From Novosphingobium sp. ST904 (lineage in GTDB: Bacteria; Pseudomonadota; Alphaproteobacteria; Sphingomonadales; Sphingomonadaceae), in contig NZ_LGJH01000122.1 of the NCBI RefSeq assembly GCF_001298105.1, positions 1 through 47,792 on the forward strand: 47,792 bases of DNA. The letters run 5' to 3'. Under the pieces are notes generated by a model that was not told the origin of the DNA, made no database searches, and worked only from the letters and a program-made list of their open reading frames with translations. A program made the position numbers and the translations under genes. Below are positions 7,860-17,844 of the stretch, in pieces (position 1 is the first letter of the stretch; every line of letters begins with the position of its first letter).

Positions 7860-9826
7860 TCACCCCGGCGACCGCTTCCCGATGAGCTGCGTAAGCGGCG
7901 TATTCCCGCGATAGCCCGACTGGCTCGGATACATCGATTCGTAGACCACGGCGTTCTCCAGCACGCGCTGGATGTAGTTCTTGGTCTCGTAGATGGGGAT
8001 CTGCTCCAGCCAGTCGATCCAGTCGACCGCGCCGGTGCGCGGGTCGCCGTTGGCCGCGAGCCACTTGTTCACATTGCCCGCGCCGGCGTTGTAGGCGCCG
8101 ACTGCCAGCGGCAGCGAGCCGCCGAAGTAGTTGCGCATGCGGGTGAAGTAAGCATCGCCGAGGCGGATGTTGTAGCTGGCGTCGCTGACCAGCTGGTTTT
8201 GGTCGTAGGCCATGCCGAGCTTGCCCGCCTGTTCGCGCGCGGTGGCGGGCATCAGCTGCATCAGGCCGCGCGCGCCGGCGTGGCTGAGCGCGTTCTGGGC
8301 GAACTGGCTTTCCTGCCGGGTGAGGGCGTGGACCATGGCGAAATCCGCGCCCGGCGGTACCGGGATCAGCGGATAGGCGATCTGTCCGAAGTCCTGGTAT
8401 CCGTCGGAATGGGCGCTCTGGCCGAGGATGACGGCGAGATCGCGGCGGCCGATCTGCTGCGCCAGTTCGGCTACGAGGACGTGGTCGGCCTGGCTTTGCG
8501 CCTGATCCGAAATCTCTCGGAAGAACTGGACGGTGGTGCGCCAGTCGCCGTCGCGGGCAACATCGCGCACCGCATTGGTCAGCGGCTTGGCGAAGAAGGC
8601 GGAGCGTTCGGCCGGAGTAGGTACGGCGCGGGGGCGGGTGTCGAGATTGGGCAGGGGACGGCTCAGGCGTTCCAGCGCGAGCTGGCCGTAGAAATAGTGC
8701 GGGTAGGCGGCCGCCATCTCGAAGTAGCGATTGGCGCCTGCCGTGTCCCCGGCGCGGGCCAGCGCGCGGCCGGCCCAGTAGAAGCCCTTGGAGCGGGTGC
8801 CGGGCGTCTGCGCGGCGGCGCCATAGCGATAGAACAGCGGCGCGGCGCGGCGGGCATCGCCCAATTGCCACAGCGCCTTGGTGCCGCCCAGCCAGACAAG
8901 CGTCGTGTAATCGTCGCGCAGGCGATAGGAGAGCTGGCTGATATCGGTGCCGGGCGGAAAGGCATCGTCGATCCCGCTGGCGATGCGCACGGCGGCATCG
9001 GCGCCAGCGCCCTTCGCGGCGGTCAACAGTTCGCGCACCCACTTTTCCGGTTCGGGAACGGGGGATGTCAGCGTTGGACGAGTGGACAGGAGCGAGATTT
9101 CGGCAGGTAGATTGCCGGTTTTCCGCGCCTGAACCGCACGGGCATAGATATATCCGGCGTCGGCATTCATCTGCGGCGTCAGCGCGAGGCCGAGCGATCC
9201 CGCCGGCGAGCCCTGAAGCATCGCCAGCCGTTCCATGAACAGGGCGCGGCGTTCGGCCGAGACGAAGGAGACCTGCCGTTCGGCCTGGGAGGTTTCGCTC
9301 TGCCAGAGCAGGCGGTCCATCCGCGCGTCGTGATCGGCGGCGGTCAGGGTTCCGCGATATGTGGCGAGAATCAGCGCTTCATCATTGGGCGACAACGTGC
9401 CGCCCCGCCACGCCGCGATAGCACGCGCCTGCGCATCCGGGCGGCGCAGCGTGGTCAGTGCCGCGGCATAGCGACCGGCTGCCTGATTGGAGAGTGGGGG
9501 ATAGCGGCTGAAGAACGAGACGACCGAATTGGCGTCGGGTGACTGGTTTATCAGTGCGCGCTCTGCCGAAGCGCGAATCTTGTCGGCTTGCGGATAGCCG
9601 GGATAGGTCATCAGGAAGCTGGCATAGCTGCCGAAATCGAACTGATCGGACGCTACAAGCTGGCGCCAGCGGTCGATCGACTGGTGCACCACCATGTCGT
9701 GCGACTGCATCGCACGGGCCTTGGCGAGATCCCATTCACGACCGTCCTGCGCGGCTGCGGGGCTCCCGAAAACGATGCCAGACAAGGCGGTCGAAGCAAG
9801 CAGGAGAGGGGGGCGGCACGCTGCAT
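7860..9826 (-). CDS. Soluble lytic murein transglycosylase (Slt70 type), start region frame-broken
   Basis: A periplasmic enzyme that cleaves peptidoglycan glycan strands to 1,6-anhydro ends. The long alpha-helical N-terminal superhelix is followed by the catalytic SLT domain near the C-terminus. That domain contains HALTRQESQF (catalytic Glu), HAGARGLMQLMPATA and YNAGAGNVNKW. The intact frame begins only at a TTG at 9785 with a beheaded signal peptide. Restoring one base in the C6 run (9808-9813) links it to an ATG at 9826 and gives an ideal signal peptide, MQRAAPPLLLASTALSG, ending in AAAQ. I therefore place the start at 9826. It is divergent from dapA, a neighbourhood I recall from sphingomonads. 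Confidence 0.88.
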
Positions 9827-9862
9827 GCTGGACATTTTGGGAAAAGGCTCCTTATCAGGCGC

Positions 9863-9898
9863 TGAACATCGGGTCCGTTGGCCCGATCATTGAACATC
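9863..9898. promoter_or_regulatory. Direct and inverted repeats in the slt/dapA divergent promoter region
   Basis: TGAACATC occurs twice (9863-9870 and 9891-9898), 28 bases apart start to start. Between them ATCGGG (9868-9873) pairs with CCCGAT (9882-9887). All of this lies in the 88 bases separating the two divergent starts. It could be an operator or chance; I know of no matching regulator. Confidence 0.3.
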
Positions 9899-9914
9899 AG
9901 GTGAGGTAAAGTCC

Positions 9915-10796
9915 ATGTTCTCGGGTTCCATTCCTGCGCTTGTTACACCGTTTCGCGACGGAGCGTTCGATGAGCAGGCTTTTCGGCGACTCGTGGACTG
10001 GCAGATCGAGTCGGGGTCTTCCGCGCTCGTTCCCTGCGGGACCACCGGCGAAAATTCGACGCTCTCGAACGCCGAGCATCACCGCGTCATTGAAGTCTGC
10101 ATCGAACAGGCCGCGGGCCGGGTGCCGGTGATCGCGGGTTGCGGCAGCAACGACACGATGAATGCGCTGCTGCACATGAATTTTTCGAAGAAGTGCGGTG
10201 CATCGGCCGCGTTGCTGGTGGCGCCCTACTACAACCGCCCGAGCCAGGACGGTCTGCTGGCCCACTTCAGCTACCTTGCCGAACACAGCGATCTGCCGAT
10301 CGTGCTTTACAACGTTCCCGGCCGCACGGTCACTGACCTGCTTCCCGAAACGGTCTGCGAACTCGCGCGGCGCTATCCCGACCGGTTCATCGCCATCAAG
10401 GATGCCAGCGGCGACCTGTCGCGCGTGACCGATCACCGCATGGGGATCGGCAAGGGCTTCGTGCAGCTTTGCGGCGACGATGAACTGGCCCTGCCGTTCA
10501 ACGCGGCCGGCGGCGTGGGCTGCATCTCGGTGACGGCGAACGTCGCGCCGAAGCTCTGCGCGGAATTCCAGGCGGCCTGCGCGGCCAACGACCTCGAAGA
10601 GGCGCGCCGCCTTAACGACCTGCTCTATCCGCTGCACTATGCGATGTTCGAGGACAGCTCGCCCGGCCCCTGCAAGTATGCCCTGGCGCAGGTTCATGAC
10701 TGGATCGAGAACGAACTGCGCCTGCCGCTGGTCCCTTGCAGCGAAAAGGCACGCACGGCGGTGGACGAAGCGCTGGTCCACGCCGGTCTGCTCTGA
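9915..10796 (+). CDS. dapA: 4-hydroxy-tetrahydrodipicolinate synthase
   Basis: Condenses pyruvate with aspartate semialdehyde, the first committed step to lysine and diaminopimelate. The 293-residue protein has the full active site: the Schiff-base Lys162 (FIAIKDASGD), Tyr132 in VLYNVPGRTV, and the Thr pair in CGTTGE (residues 41-46). Length and frame are normal. The ATG at 9915 is preceded by AGGTGAGG. The gene is divergent from slt and convergent with the S9 peptidase. In sphingomonads it commonly sits next to slt and smpB; here the peptidase gene lies between dapA and smpB. Confidence 0.97.
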   Translation: MFSGSIPALVTPFRDGAFDEQAFRRLVDWQIESGSSALVPCGTTGENSTLSNAEHHRVIEVCIEQAAGRVPVIAGCGSNDTMNALLHMNFSKKCGASAALLVAPYYNRPSQDGLLAHFSYLAEHSDLPIVLYNVPGRTVTDLLPETVCELARRYPDRFIAIKDASGDLSRVTDHRMGIGKGFVQLCGDDELALPFNAAGGVGCISVTANVAPKLCAEFQAACAANDLEEARRLNDLLYPLHYAMFEDSSPGPCKYALAQVHDWIENELRLPLVPCSEKARTAVDEALVHAGLL

Positions 10797-10818
10797 ACGA
10801 AGGCATGATATCCCAGGG

Positions 10819-10839
10819 CCCCCGGATCGTTTCCGGGGG
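10819..10839. terminator. Hairpin between dapA and the convergent peptidase gene
   Basis: CCCCCGGA (10819-10826) pairs with TCCGGGGG (10832-10839) around a five-base loop, in the gap between two convergent stop codons. There is no T-run on the plus strand. It probably serves as a bidirectional transcript end. Confidence 0.5.
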
Positions 10840-10852
10840 GGGTCTGGACGGC

Positions 10853-12792
10853 TCAGTCCGCCGGGTTATATTTCTGCACGAAGCGCATGGTTTCCAGCAG
10901 CATGCGTTTGCGCGTTTCCTCACGGGACAGCCAGTGGTCCTCACCCGGAAGCGTTACCAGTTCATAAGGCTTACCCGCGTCCTTGAGCGCTTCCGCCATG
11001 GCCTGGCTCTGGCGATAGGCGACCACGGTATCGTCCTTGCCGTGGATCAGCAGGACCGGCGCATCGGCCTTCGCGGCGAACCGGCGCGGTGAAACCTCGC
11101 CATAGCGCTTCGGATCGCCGAGCTGTTCGCGCAGCGCCTTGCCGAGCATCTTGGAATCGCCGCTCTCCCGCACATCGGTGCTGTACATCATCGGAAGGTC
11201 GGCGACGCCTGCAACGGCCACGGAACAGCGATAGAGCCCGTTCTGGAGCGTGACCCCCGCCAACGCCGCATAGCCGCCATAGCTTGCGCCGACGATGCAG
11301 GCGCGCCTCGGATCGACCAGCCCGCGCTTTGCCAGTTCCGCGACGCCGTCCGAAATGTCGGTCTGCATCTTCCGGCTCCATTCGCCGTCGCCAGCATGGC
11401 GGAACGCGTCCGATCGCCCTGTCGAGCCCCGGAAATTGGGTTGGAATACCGCATATCCGCGTGAAGCGAATGCCTGAGCCCACCAATCGAATTCGGGCTT
11501 GTCGTGTGCGGCCGGGCCGCCATGGGGCAGCACGATCAACGGGAGGTTCCTGGCTTCGCGGCCGGGAGGCAGGGTCAGGACCCCGTCCATTTCCAGCCCG
11601 TCCTGCGCGGCATAATTGACCAGCGAGATCGGGCCGACCTGTTCGGGCGCGATCTTGGGGTGCTCATCGCCGATGGGGTCCGCGCGCCGATTGGGTACGT
11701 CGACGAGGAACCAGGTGCCGCTGTCCTTGTTGCCGGTGGTCCTTACGACCACCTTAGAAAAGTCCGGCGTCCAGTCTACCAAATGGGCTTCGCGGCCGGA
11801 GAACGCGCGGAATATCCGGGTCAGCGCACTCTGGTGGGCGGGATCGTCCATTACGGTCTTCCGGCTTTCCCCCGACATCCGGTAGCCGATCATGTTGCCG
11901 GTGCTGCGATCGACGAACAGCCGTTCTATGGCGATATCGTTCAGGATTTCCCTGGACTCGCCGCCGTCCAGCGGGACTTCGAACCAGCGGTCGTTACCGT
12001 CCTCGTCCTCGACCTGGTAGATCACGGTCGAGCCGCCCTTGCCGAAGGAGACGAGGCTGACGTCGCCGGTCGGGTCCACGCCGCGCGCCAGTTCCTGTCC
12101 CTTGGCCGGGGTGATTTTCCAGACGCCGGTGGTTTCCGAGATGTCCAGGGTCACGGCAACGTTGCCGGCCGCATCGACCAGCCAGTCCCGATAGTGATTT
12201 TCGGCCGGTGCCGCGGCGGCAATCCGCGCTCGATTGGTCTGTATGTCCACCGCGTAGAGTGTGGCGCGGCCATGGCGGAAGCGGGTTTCCCCGCCATCGA
12301 CGTCGAGCGCGAGGCCGCCGAAATAGCCTACGGTGCGGCGGCGATGTTGCGGATGCCGTAGCGGCCTCGCGTGGTCTTCGCGATGGCCTGGTTCTTTGCG
12401 AAGACAAGGCCGGATTCGTTGCCCGGCTTCATGGGCAATATGATCGTGCCGCTGAGTTCGTATTTTGCGGCAGCGAAGCCGAAGAGCGAAACCGTGCTGC
12501 TGTTGGTCAGCAACACGGTATCACTGTCCGCCCATTCGATGGCGCGCACCTTGGTCTTGCCGGACGAACCGTTCAGCAGGGGCTTGCCGTCCTTCATGAC
12601 AATGACGCGGCGATCGCCTTCGTCCTGCGCGACGGTGGCGATGGACTGGCCGTCAGGTGAAATGGCAACGTCTTCGATTCGAGGTAGTTCTCCATAGGCA
12701 TCGAGCGGCGGTGCTTCCGGCGCAGCCATGGCATGTGCTGGATCAAGAACAAGCAAGGCGGACGGCAGAACCGACCGGAGCAGCATTTTCAC
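10853..12792 (-). CDS. S9 family (prolyl oligopeptidase-type) peptidase, frame broken near 12338
   Basis: A secreted serine peptidase of about 646 residues. The N-terminus has a signal peptide (LLRSVLPSALLVL, cleavage near AMA) and a beta-propeller-like region. The C-terminal alpha/beta hydrolase has the nucleophile motif GASYGGYAA, an Asp in LLIHGKDDTVV and the His in GEDHWLSRE. The two parts are in different frames. One restored base at about 12338 turns the early stop after NIAAAP into NIAGRTVGYFGG, continuing into the hydrolase. I choose the GTG at 12792 because GGGGGA lies eight bases upstream and it puts a Lys before the hydrophobic core; alternatives are ATG at 12807 or 12786. Substrate unknown. 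If the break is real, the gene is dead. Confidence 0.8.
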
Positions 12793-12807
12793 GTATATAT
12801 CCCCCAT

Positions 12808-13035
12808 TTGTTCTTGGTTTTTCCGAGGGAAATTCCCCTTTGCAAGGGTGATTTACTGGTCACTAGGCGTTAAATTGCATTCATCTAAGGCCAAATACTT
12901 AGGTTCGTTCAACCGGGCGGGCCGGGGAGCCGAACGCCTGACCGGGCGGCGGATCGGATGTGGCACACATCATGACGAAAGAGCGCAAACGGGGCGTTTC
13001 CTTTTTGCGCGCGAATCCCTACATGCCGGGACATC
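12808..13035. other. Divergent promoter region between the S9 peptidase and smpB
   Basis: About 230 bases with no gene. The segment from 12800 to 12910 is AT-rich relative to the surroundings and should hold both promoters. I could not identify a confident -35/-10 pair. Confidence 0.35.
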
Positions 13036-13518
13036 ATGGCACGTCCGCAACACAAGACATTCGACAAGCACAAGAGCGTCGCGGAAAACCGCAGGGCCCG
13101 CTTCGAGTACTACATCGAGGAAACCTTCGAGGCCGGCATCGCGCTGACCGGCACCGAGGTCAAATCGCTGCGGTTCGGCGAGGGTTCGATCGCGGAGTCC
13201 TACGCCGAGATCAAGAATGGCGAATGCTGGCTGGTGAACTCCAACGTTCCCGAATTCAGCCACGGAAACCGTTACAATCACGTGCCGAAGCGCCCCCGCA
13301 AGCTCTTGCTGCACGAGCGGGAAATCTCGCGTCTGCAAGGCTCGGTGGAGCGCAAGGGCATGACGCTCGTGCCGCTCTCGATCTATTTCAACGGACGGGG
13401 GCGCGCGAAAGTCGAACTGGCGCTCGCCAAGGGCAAGAACGCGGCCGACAAGCGCGACACGATCAAGGAACGCGACTGGAAGCGGGAGCAGGGCCGCCTC
13501 CTGCGCGAACACAAGTGA
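13036..13518 (+). CDS. smpB: SsrA (tmRNA)-binding protein SmpB
   Basis: Binds tmRNA and delivers it to stalled ribosomes in trans-translation. The 160-residue protein has the oligonucleotide-binding beta-barrel core with the motifs [46 protein letters not shown] and [11 protein letters not shown]. The basic tail ([23 protein letters not shown]) enters the ribosomal mRNA path. Length and frame are normal. Its stop overlaps the GTG start of the DUF2062 gene (GTGA), so the two are translationally coupled. A longer in-frame extension upstream of 13036 is not family-like. The tmRNA gene itself is not in the window. Confidence 0.96.
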   Translation: MARPQHKTFDKHKSVAENRRARFEYYIEETFEAGIALTGTEVKSLRFGEGSIAESYAEIKNGECWLVNSNVPEFSHGNRYNHVPKRPRKLLLHEREISRLQGSVERKGMTLVPLSIYFNGRGRAKVELALAKGKNAADKRDTIKERDWKREQGRLLREHK

Positions 13519-14132
13519 GCACGCTGCTGCACCGCCTGGGTGCCTGGCTGCATGGCCAGATGCCCACGCATGCGCAGCTTGAGGCGAATCGCTTCACGGC
13601 GCCCTTCACGCGCCGCCCCGAACTGTTCCGCTTTACCCGCCGGTCCGTGCCGCGCGGCGTGGCGGTGGGCATGTTCATCGGCATCTTCGCACTGATTCCG
13701 GGAGTCCAGATCGTGGGCGCAGCGCTGATGTGCGTGCCGTTCCGCGGGAATATTCCGCTGGCTGCCGCCGTCACCTTCATCAGCAATCCGGTGACGACCC
13801 TGCTTATCATTCTCCCCGTGGCGGTCGCGATCGGCAACAGCTTCGGGTACCACGCCGATATCGCGACGGTAGAGGCGATGGTGCGTGAAGGCGCGGGTCT
13901 GGCCGAGTGGCGCAACTGGCTTGTCTCCGACACCGCCCCGGCGGTGGTGATCGGCCTGTTCATCCAGTCGGTGGTGGCCGCGTTCGTCAGCTACTTTCTC
14001 ACGATGTGGTTCTGGCGCTACTGGATCGGGCGCAAGCATCGGGCGCGCCGCCACCGCTCGTTGTTCCGCCATGGCGAGGGTTCGGCGCCCGAAAAGGCCG
14101 GCGACACGGAAGGTACGGAAGGAATCGCATGA
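13515..14132 (+). CDS. DUF2062 membrane protein
   Basis: A 205-residue protein with a DUF2062 domain. After an amphipathic N-terminus ([17 protein letters not shown]) there are hydrophobic segments at about residues 50-75 ([18 protein letters not shown]), 85-110 ([14 protein letters not shown]) and 145-175 ([19 protein letters not shown]), with a basic tail. The GTG at 13515 overlaps the smpB stop and the gene ends in ATGA, overlapping the cckA start, which implies a tightly coupled smpB-DUF2062-cckA operon. No molecular function is established for DUF2062 as far as I know. Confidence 0.86.
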   Translation: MSTLLHRLGAWLHGQMPTHAQLEANRFTAPFTRRPELFRFTRRSVPRGVAVGMFIGIFALIPGVQIVGAALMCVPFRGNIPLAAAVTFISNPVTTLLIILPVAVAIGNSFGYHADIATVEAMVREGAGLAEWRNWLVSDTAPAVVIGLFIQSVVAAFVSYFLTMWFWRYWIGRKHRARRHRSLFRHGEGSAPEKAGDTEGTEGIA

Positions 14133-16621
14133 ACGCAGGCCGGCAGCGCATCGGCGGACTTTCCGACACGGCGGTCGTCGGGATCGCTCTGGTGGCGAGC
14201 GCGGCGCTGGTCTGGCTGGTGAGCGGAGACGGGTTGCTCGTCTCCGTCCTTGTAGCCGTGCTGATCGCCTTCTCCGCCCTCGCATGGCTGGTGGCCAACC
14301 GCCGCCCGCAAGCGGCAGAGACCGAATTCGCGCAGCCCGACTGGTCGGTTACGGTGGCAGCGATAGACCGTTCCGACACTGCGATCGTGGTCACGGACCG
14401 GGCCGGGCGGCTCGCCTGCGCCAATGGCAGCTTCGAGCTGTGGTTCGGTACCGCTAATCCCCCGCCCAGGCTGCCGGTGGACGATGCCGGCCTGGAGCGT
14501 CTCACCGATGCCGTGCGCGCGGCTTGGCGGGACGGGCACGCCCGCGCCGACGTACGTTCGGAAGGCGATCACGCGGCCGACTGGCGTGTGGAAATCCAGC
14601 GCTCTGGCCGGGCCGACGACTTTCTGGTGTGGCGTATCCAGCCGGTCAGCTCGGTTGACCTCGTGGGGGAACTGGTCCGGCAGATAGACGGAAAGCTCGG
14701 CAAAGGGCTGGCCCGCGCCGGGATTTCGGCGGCGCTCGTCGATCCTGACGGCATGATCCGCGCAGCGAGCGCGGGCTTTGCCCAGCGCGCGACCGGAGAC
14801 GTGCTGGCCGACATGACCGGCCTGGATTTCGTTTCGCTCATCAGCCAGGACGAGGGCGAACGGATCGGCTGGGCGCGCGATACGGGGCGCGGCGGGCCGC
14901 TGGTACTCTATCACGTTCCCGTGGCCGATCCGGATTCGCCCGTCGAACCCGATCCCAACACCACCCCTTCGCTGATGCTGGTGATGGAGGCGGGACAGGG
15001 TATTGGCGCTGGCGGCGGCGGTGGAACTGCTGCGCCGCATCTCGAAGCCCTGCTCAGCCAGTTGCCGCTGGGTCTTGCCATGGCCGACCGGGACGGCCGG
15101 CTGCTTTTCGCAAACCCCGCCTTCATGCGCGCGGCCGGGCAGGAGGGGCAATCGCCCCCGACTTATCCTACCGACCTGGTCGTGCGGGATGACAAGCGGG
15201 CGCTGTCCGAGGCGATACGGCGCTTTGCGCAAGGACCGGCCGCGGCGGCGATATCGCAGTGCGGCTTTCCAGTCAGCCTGACGATCCGGTATCGCTCAGC
15301 CTGGCCGGCGTGCGCGGCCTCGGTGAGGCGGCCGTACTGCTAGGCCTTACGGATACTTCGGAGGAAACGCGGCTCAAGCGGCAGGTCGCTCAGGCCACCA
15401 AGATGCAGGCCGTTGGCCAGCTCGCAGGCGGCGTTGCGCACGATTTCAACAACGTGCTGACGGCGATCCTGGGCACCTGCGACCTCATGCTGATGCGCCA
15501 TACGCCCGGCGATTCCGACTATGACGATATCCAGCAGATTCGCGCGAATTCCAATCGCGCGGCGTCGCTGACGCGGCAATTGCTCGCGTTCTCCCGCCAG
15601 CAGACGCTGCGGCCCGAAGTGCTCCAGCTTCCCGACGTGGTGGCGGACGTTTCCCAGATGCTGCGCCGCCTGATAGGCGAGAAAATCCAGCTGGTCGTCA
15701 GTCACGACCGCGACCTTGGCCCCGTGCGGCGACCCGACGCAGCTTGAGCAGGTGATCGTCAACCTTGCCGTCAACGCGCGCGATGCGATGCAGATGCGCA
15801 AGGGCAGCGATGGCTCGGGCACGCTGACGCTCGCCACGCGGCGCATCACCAATACCGACGTGCGCGCGATGCGCAGCGAGATCATCCCGGCGGGCGACTA
15901 CACCGCGCTCATCGTCGAGGATACCGGCGGGGGTATCCCGCCCGAGCATCTCGGCAAGATCTTCGAGCCTTTCTTCACCACCAAGGAGCAGGGAAAGGGC
16001 ACCGGCCTCGGGCTTTCGACGGTCTATGGCATCGTCAAGCAGTCAGGCGGCTTCATCTTCGCGGAGAGCGAAGTGGGCAGGGGGACGCGCTTCGTCGTCT
16101 ATCTGCCGGTCCACCATGTTGCGCCGGGGGCGGCGGCTGCGCCCGCACCGGTAGAGGAGGTGGAGGCCGAGCCCAGCCAGTGGGCTGGCGGCGGCACGAT
16201 CCTGCTGGTGGAGGACGAGGATCCCGTGCGCATCGTTGCGGAGCGGGCGCTCACCCGGCAGGGCTACGAGGTGACGTGCGCGCGCGATGGCGAGGAAGGT
16301 CTTGAACTGGTGCAGGAAGGCGGCCGGTTCGACCTGGTGGTTTCCGATGTGGTGATGCCCTCGCTCGATGGTCCGGCCATGGCGCGGGAGATCCGCCGCA
16401 TTGCGCCGGACCTGCCGGTGCTGTTCATGTCGGGCTATGCGGAGGAGCAGCTGCGCAAGGAAATCGGCATCGCCAATGCGTGGTTCATGCCGAAACCCTT
16501 CTCGGTTCAGCAGCTCTCCGAAAAAGTCGGGGATGTTCTCGCACGCACGGCAGGCGGCGTTAAAAATAGGAAACAAGCCGGTGTTCGCCTCTTGTTCCGT
16601 GAGAACAAAGGCGATACATAG
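14129..16621 (+). CDS. cckA: Hybrid sensor histidine kinase CckA, frame broken near 15238 and 15728
   Basis: CckA starts the CckA-ChpT-CtrA phosphorelay controlling cell cycle and motility in alphaproteobacteria. The roughly 831-residue protein has two membrane helices (residues about 14-50), PAS-like sensor regions, HisKA with the phosphoryl His in QLAGGVAHDFNN, HATPase (VIVNLAVNARDAM, GKGTGLGLSTVYGIV) and a C-terminal receiver (LVVSDVVMPSLDG). The frame breaks at about 15238 (one base missing in a G/C run) and returns at about 15728. Two missing bases there would restore the family VRADPTQLEQV. The kinase core therefore lies in another frame in this sequence, which I take as sequence error because cckA is usually essential. 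The last 15 or so residues look non-conserved and their codons contain the recA promoter. Confidence 0.9.
16583..16597 (+). promoter_or_regulatory. LexA (SOS) box of recA, inside the 3' end of cckA
   Basis: GTTC, seven bases, GTTC at 16583-16597 is an exact match to the alphaproteobacterial LexA operator. It overlaps the -35 hexamer of the promoter described next, the expected geometry for repression. It lies within the last 13 codons of cckA. Confidence 0.85.
16592..16620 (+). promoter_or_regulatory. recA promoter, -35 TTGTTC and -10 TACATA
   Basis: TTGTTC (16592-16597), exactly 17 bases, TACATA (16615-16620). The -35 overlaps the LexA box and the -10 overlaps the cckA stop codon (16619-16621). 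The recA ATG is 53 bases beyond the -10. Hexamers and spacing are seen directly; activity is inferred. Confidence 0.75.
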
Positions 16622-16673
16622 CTTCCCGCGACGTTGACCTTTCCGGTCAGGCCGGTAGCAAAGGGGAAGTGAC

Positions 16674-17747
16674 ATGGCTGCTCAGCTCAAGCTGATCCAG
16701 GAAGGCAAGGAAAAGGACAACATGGACCGTCAGAAGGCGCTCGAAGCCGCGCTTGCGCAGATCGACAAGGCGTTCGGCAAGGGCTCCGCGATGAAGCTGG
16801 GTTCCAAGGAGGCGATGCAGGTCGAGGCGATCTCCACCGGCTCGCTGGGGCTCGACATCGCGCTGGGGGTCGGTGGTCTTCCGCGCGGCCGTGTGATCGA
16901 AGTCTACGGGCCGGAAAGCTCGGGCAAGACCACGCTCGCGCTCCATGTCATCGCCGAAGCGCAAAAGTCCGGCGGCACTGCCGCATTCATCGACGCTGAG
17001 CACGCGCTTGACCCGGTCTACGCCAAGAAGCTGGGCGTCAACATCGATGAACTGATCGTCTCGCAGCCCGATACCGGCGAACAGGCGCTCGAAATCACCG
17101 ATACGCTGGTGCGCTCGAACGCGATCGACGTTCTGGTGGTCGACTCGGTTGCCGCGCTTGTTCCCCGCGCGGAAATCGAAGGCGAGATGGGCGACAGCCA
17201 CGTCGGTCTTCAGGCCCGCCTGATGAGCCAGTCGCTCCGCAAGCTGACCGGTTCGATCAGCCGCTCGCGCTGCATGGTGATCTTCATCAACCAGCTGCGC
17301 ATGAAAATCGGCGTCATGTACGGCAACCCCGAGACGACCACGGGCGGCAACGCGCTCAAGTTCTACGCCTCGGTCCGCCTCGACATTCGCCGCACCGGCC
17401 AGATCAAGGACCGCGACGATATCGTCGGCAATGCCACCCGCGTGAAGGTCGTGAAGAACAAGGTCGCGCCGCCGTTCAAGCAGGTCGAATTCGACATCAT
17501 GTACGGCGAGGGTATCTCGAAGATCGGCGAGATCCTCGATCTGGGCGTCAAGGCCGGCATCGTCGAGAAGTCCGGCGCATGGTTCAGCTACGATTCGATC
17601 CGCATCGGCCAGGGGCGTGAAAACGCCAAGACCTATCTCAAGGAAAACGTGGAGATCTGCGACCGTCTCGAAAAGGCGATCCGTGCCCGCACGGCCGGCC
17701 TTGCTGAAGAGATGATGGTCGGTCCCTCGGCGGAAGATGCCGAATAA
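16674..17747 (+). CDS. recA: Recombinase RecA
   Basis: The ATP-dependent strand-exchange protein that also activates LexA self-cleavage. The 357-residue protein has Walker A GPESSGKT (79-86), the Walker B region [19 protein letters not shown], the LexA/LexA-like coprotease and loop regions ([36 protein letters not shown]) and an acidic C-terminus. Frame and length are normal. The ATG at 16674 follows GGGGAAG; a second start 16 codons in ([10 protein letters not shown]) is possible. It is probably SOS-regulated by the LexA box in the cckA tail and ends at a strong bidirectional terminator. Confidence 0.98.
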   Translation: MAAQLKLIQEGKEKDNMDRQKALEAALAQIDKAFGKGSAMKLGSKEAMQVEAISTGSLGLDIALGVGGLPRGRVIEVYGPESSGKTTLALHVIAEAQKSGGTAAFIDAEHALDPVYAKKLGVNIDELIVSQPDTGEQALEITDTLVRSNAIDVLVVDSVAALVPRAEIEGEMGDSHVGLQARLMSQSLRKLTGSISRSRCMVIFINQLRMKIGVMYGNPETTTGGNALKFYASVRLDIRRTGQIKDRDDIVGNATRVKVVKNKVAPPFKQVEFDIMYGEGISKIGEILDLGVKAGIVEKSGAWFSYDSIRIGQGRENAKTYLKENVEICDRLEKAIRARTAGLAEEMMVGPSAEDAE

Positions 17748-17771
17748 GGCATCGAATTATTGGAAATAAGA

Positions 17772-17805
17772 AAAACCCCGGTCCAAGCGACCGGGGTTTT
17801 CTTTT
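17772..17805. terminator. Bidirectional rho-independent terminator between recA and the DUF885 gene
   Basis: AAAACCCCGGTC (17772-17783) and GACCGGGGTTTT (17789-17800) form a 12-base stem with a five-base loop, followed by CTTTTT. The stem bases give A- and T-runs on both sides, so it can end the convergent transcripts of both genes. Confidence 0.92.
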
Positions 17806-17810
17806 TGCCC

Positions 17811-17830
17811 TGCTTTGCCTTGCTTTGCCT
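17811..17830. repeat. Two tandem copies of TGCTTTGCCT
   Basis: The 10-base unit TGCTTTGCCT occurs at 17811-17820 and again at 17821-17830, between the terminator and the DUF885 stop codon. It has no evident function and may be simple slippage. Confidence 0.8.
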
Positions 17831-17844
17831 TGTGCCGGTCAGCG

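Noticed and set aside
10811..10845. A third copy of the G5-ATGAT-C hairpin repeat after dapA
   Set aside because: It has a similar G/C-rich stem, but the loop and the trailing ACCCTC do not match. It is treated as an ordinary terminator-like hairpin.
12960..13514. An in-frame upstream extension of the DUF2062 gene overlapping all of smpB
   Set aside because: The translated extension is Arg/Gln-rich noise in the wrong frame of smpB. The GTG overlapping the smpB stop explains the start.
15230..15735. Programmed frameshifting in cckA
   Set aside because: No slippery heptamer with a downstream structure is seen. The same kind of base loss occurs in unrelated genes of the window, so sequence error is simpler.
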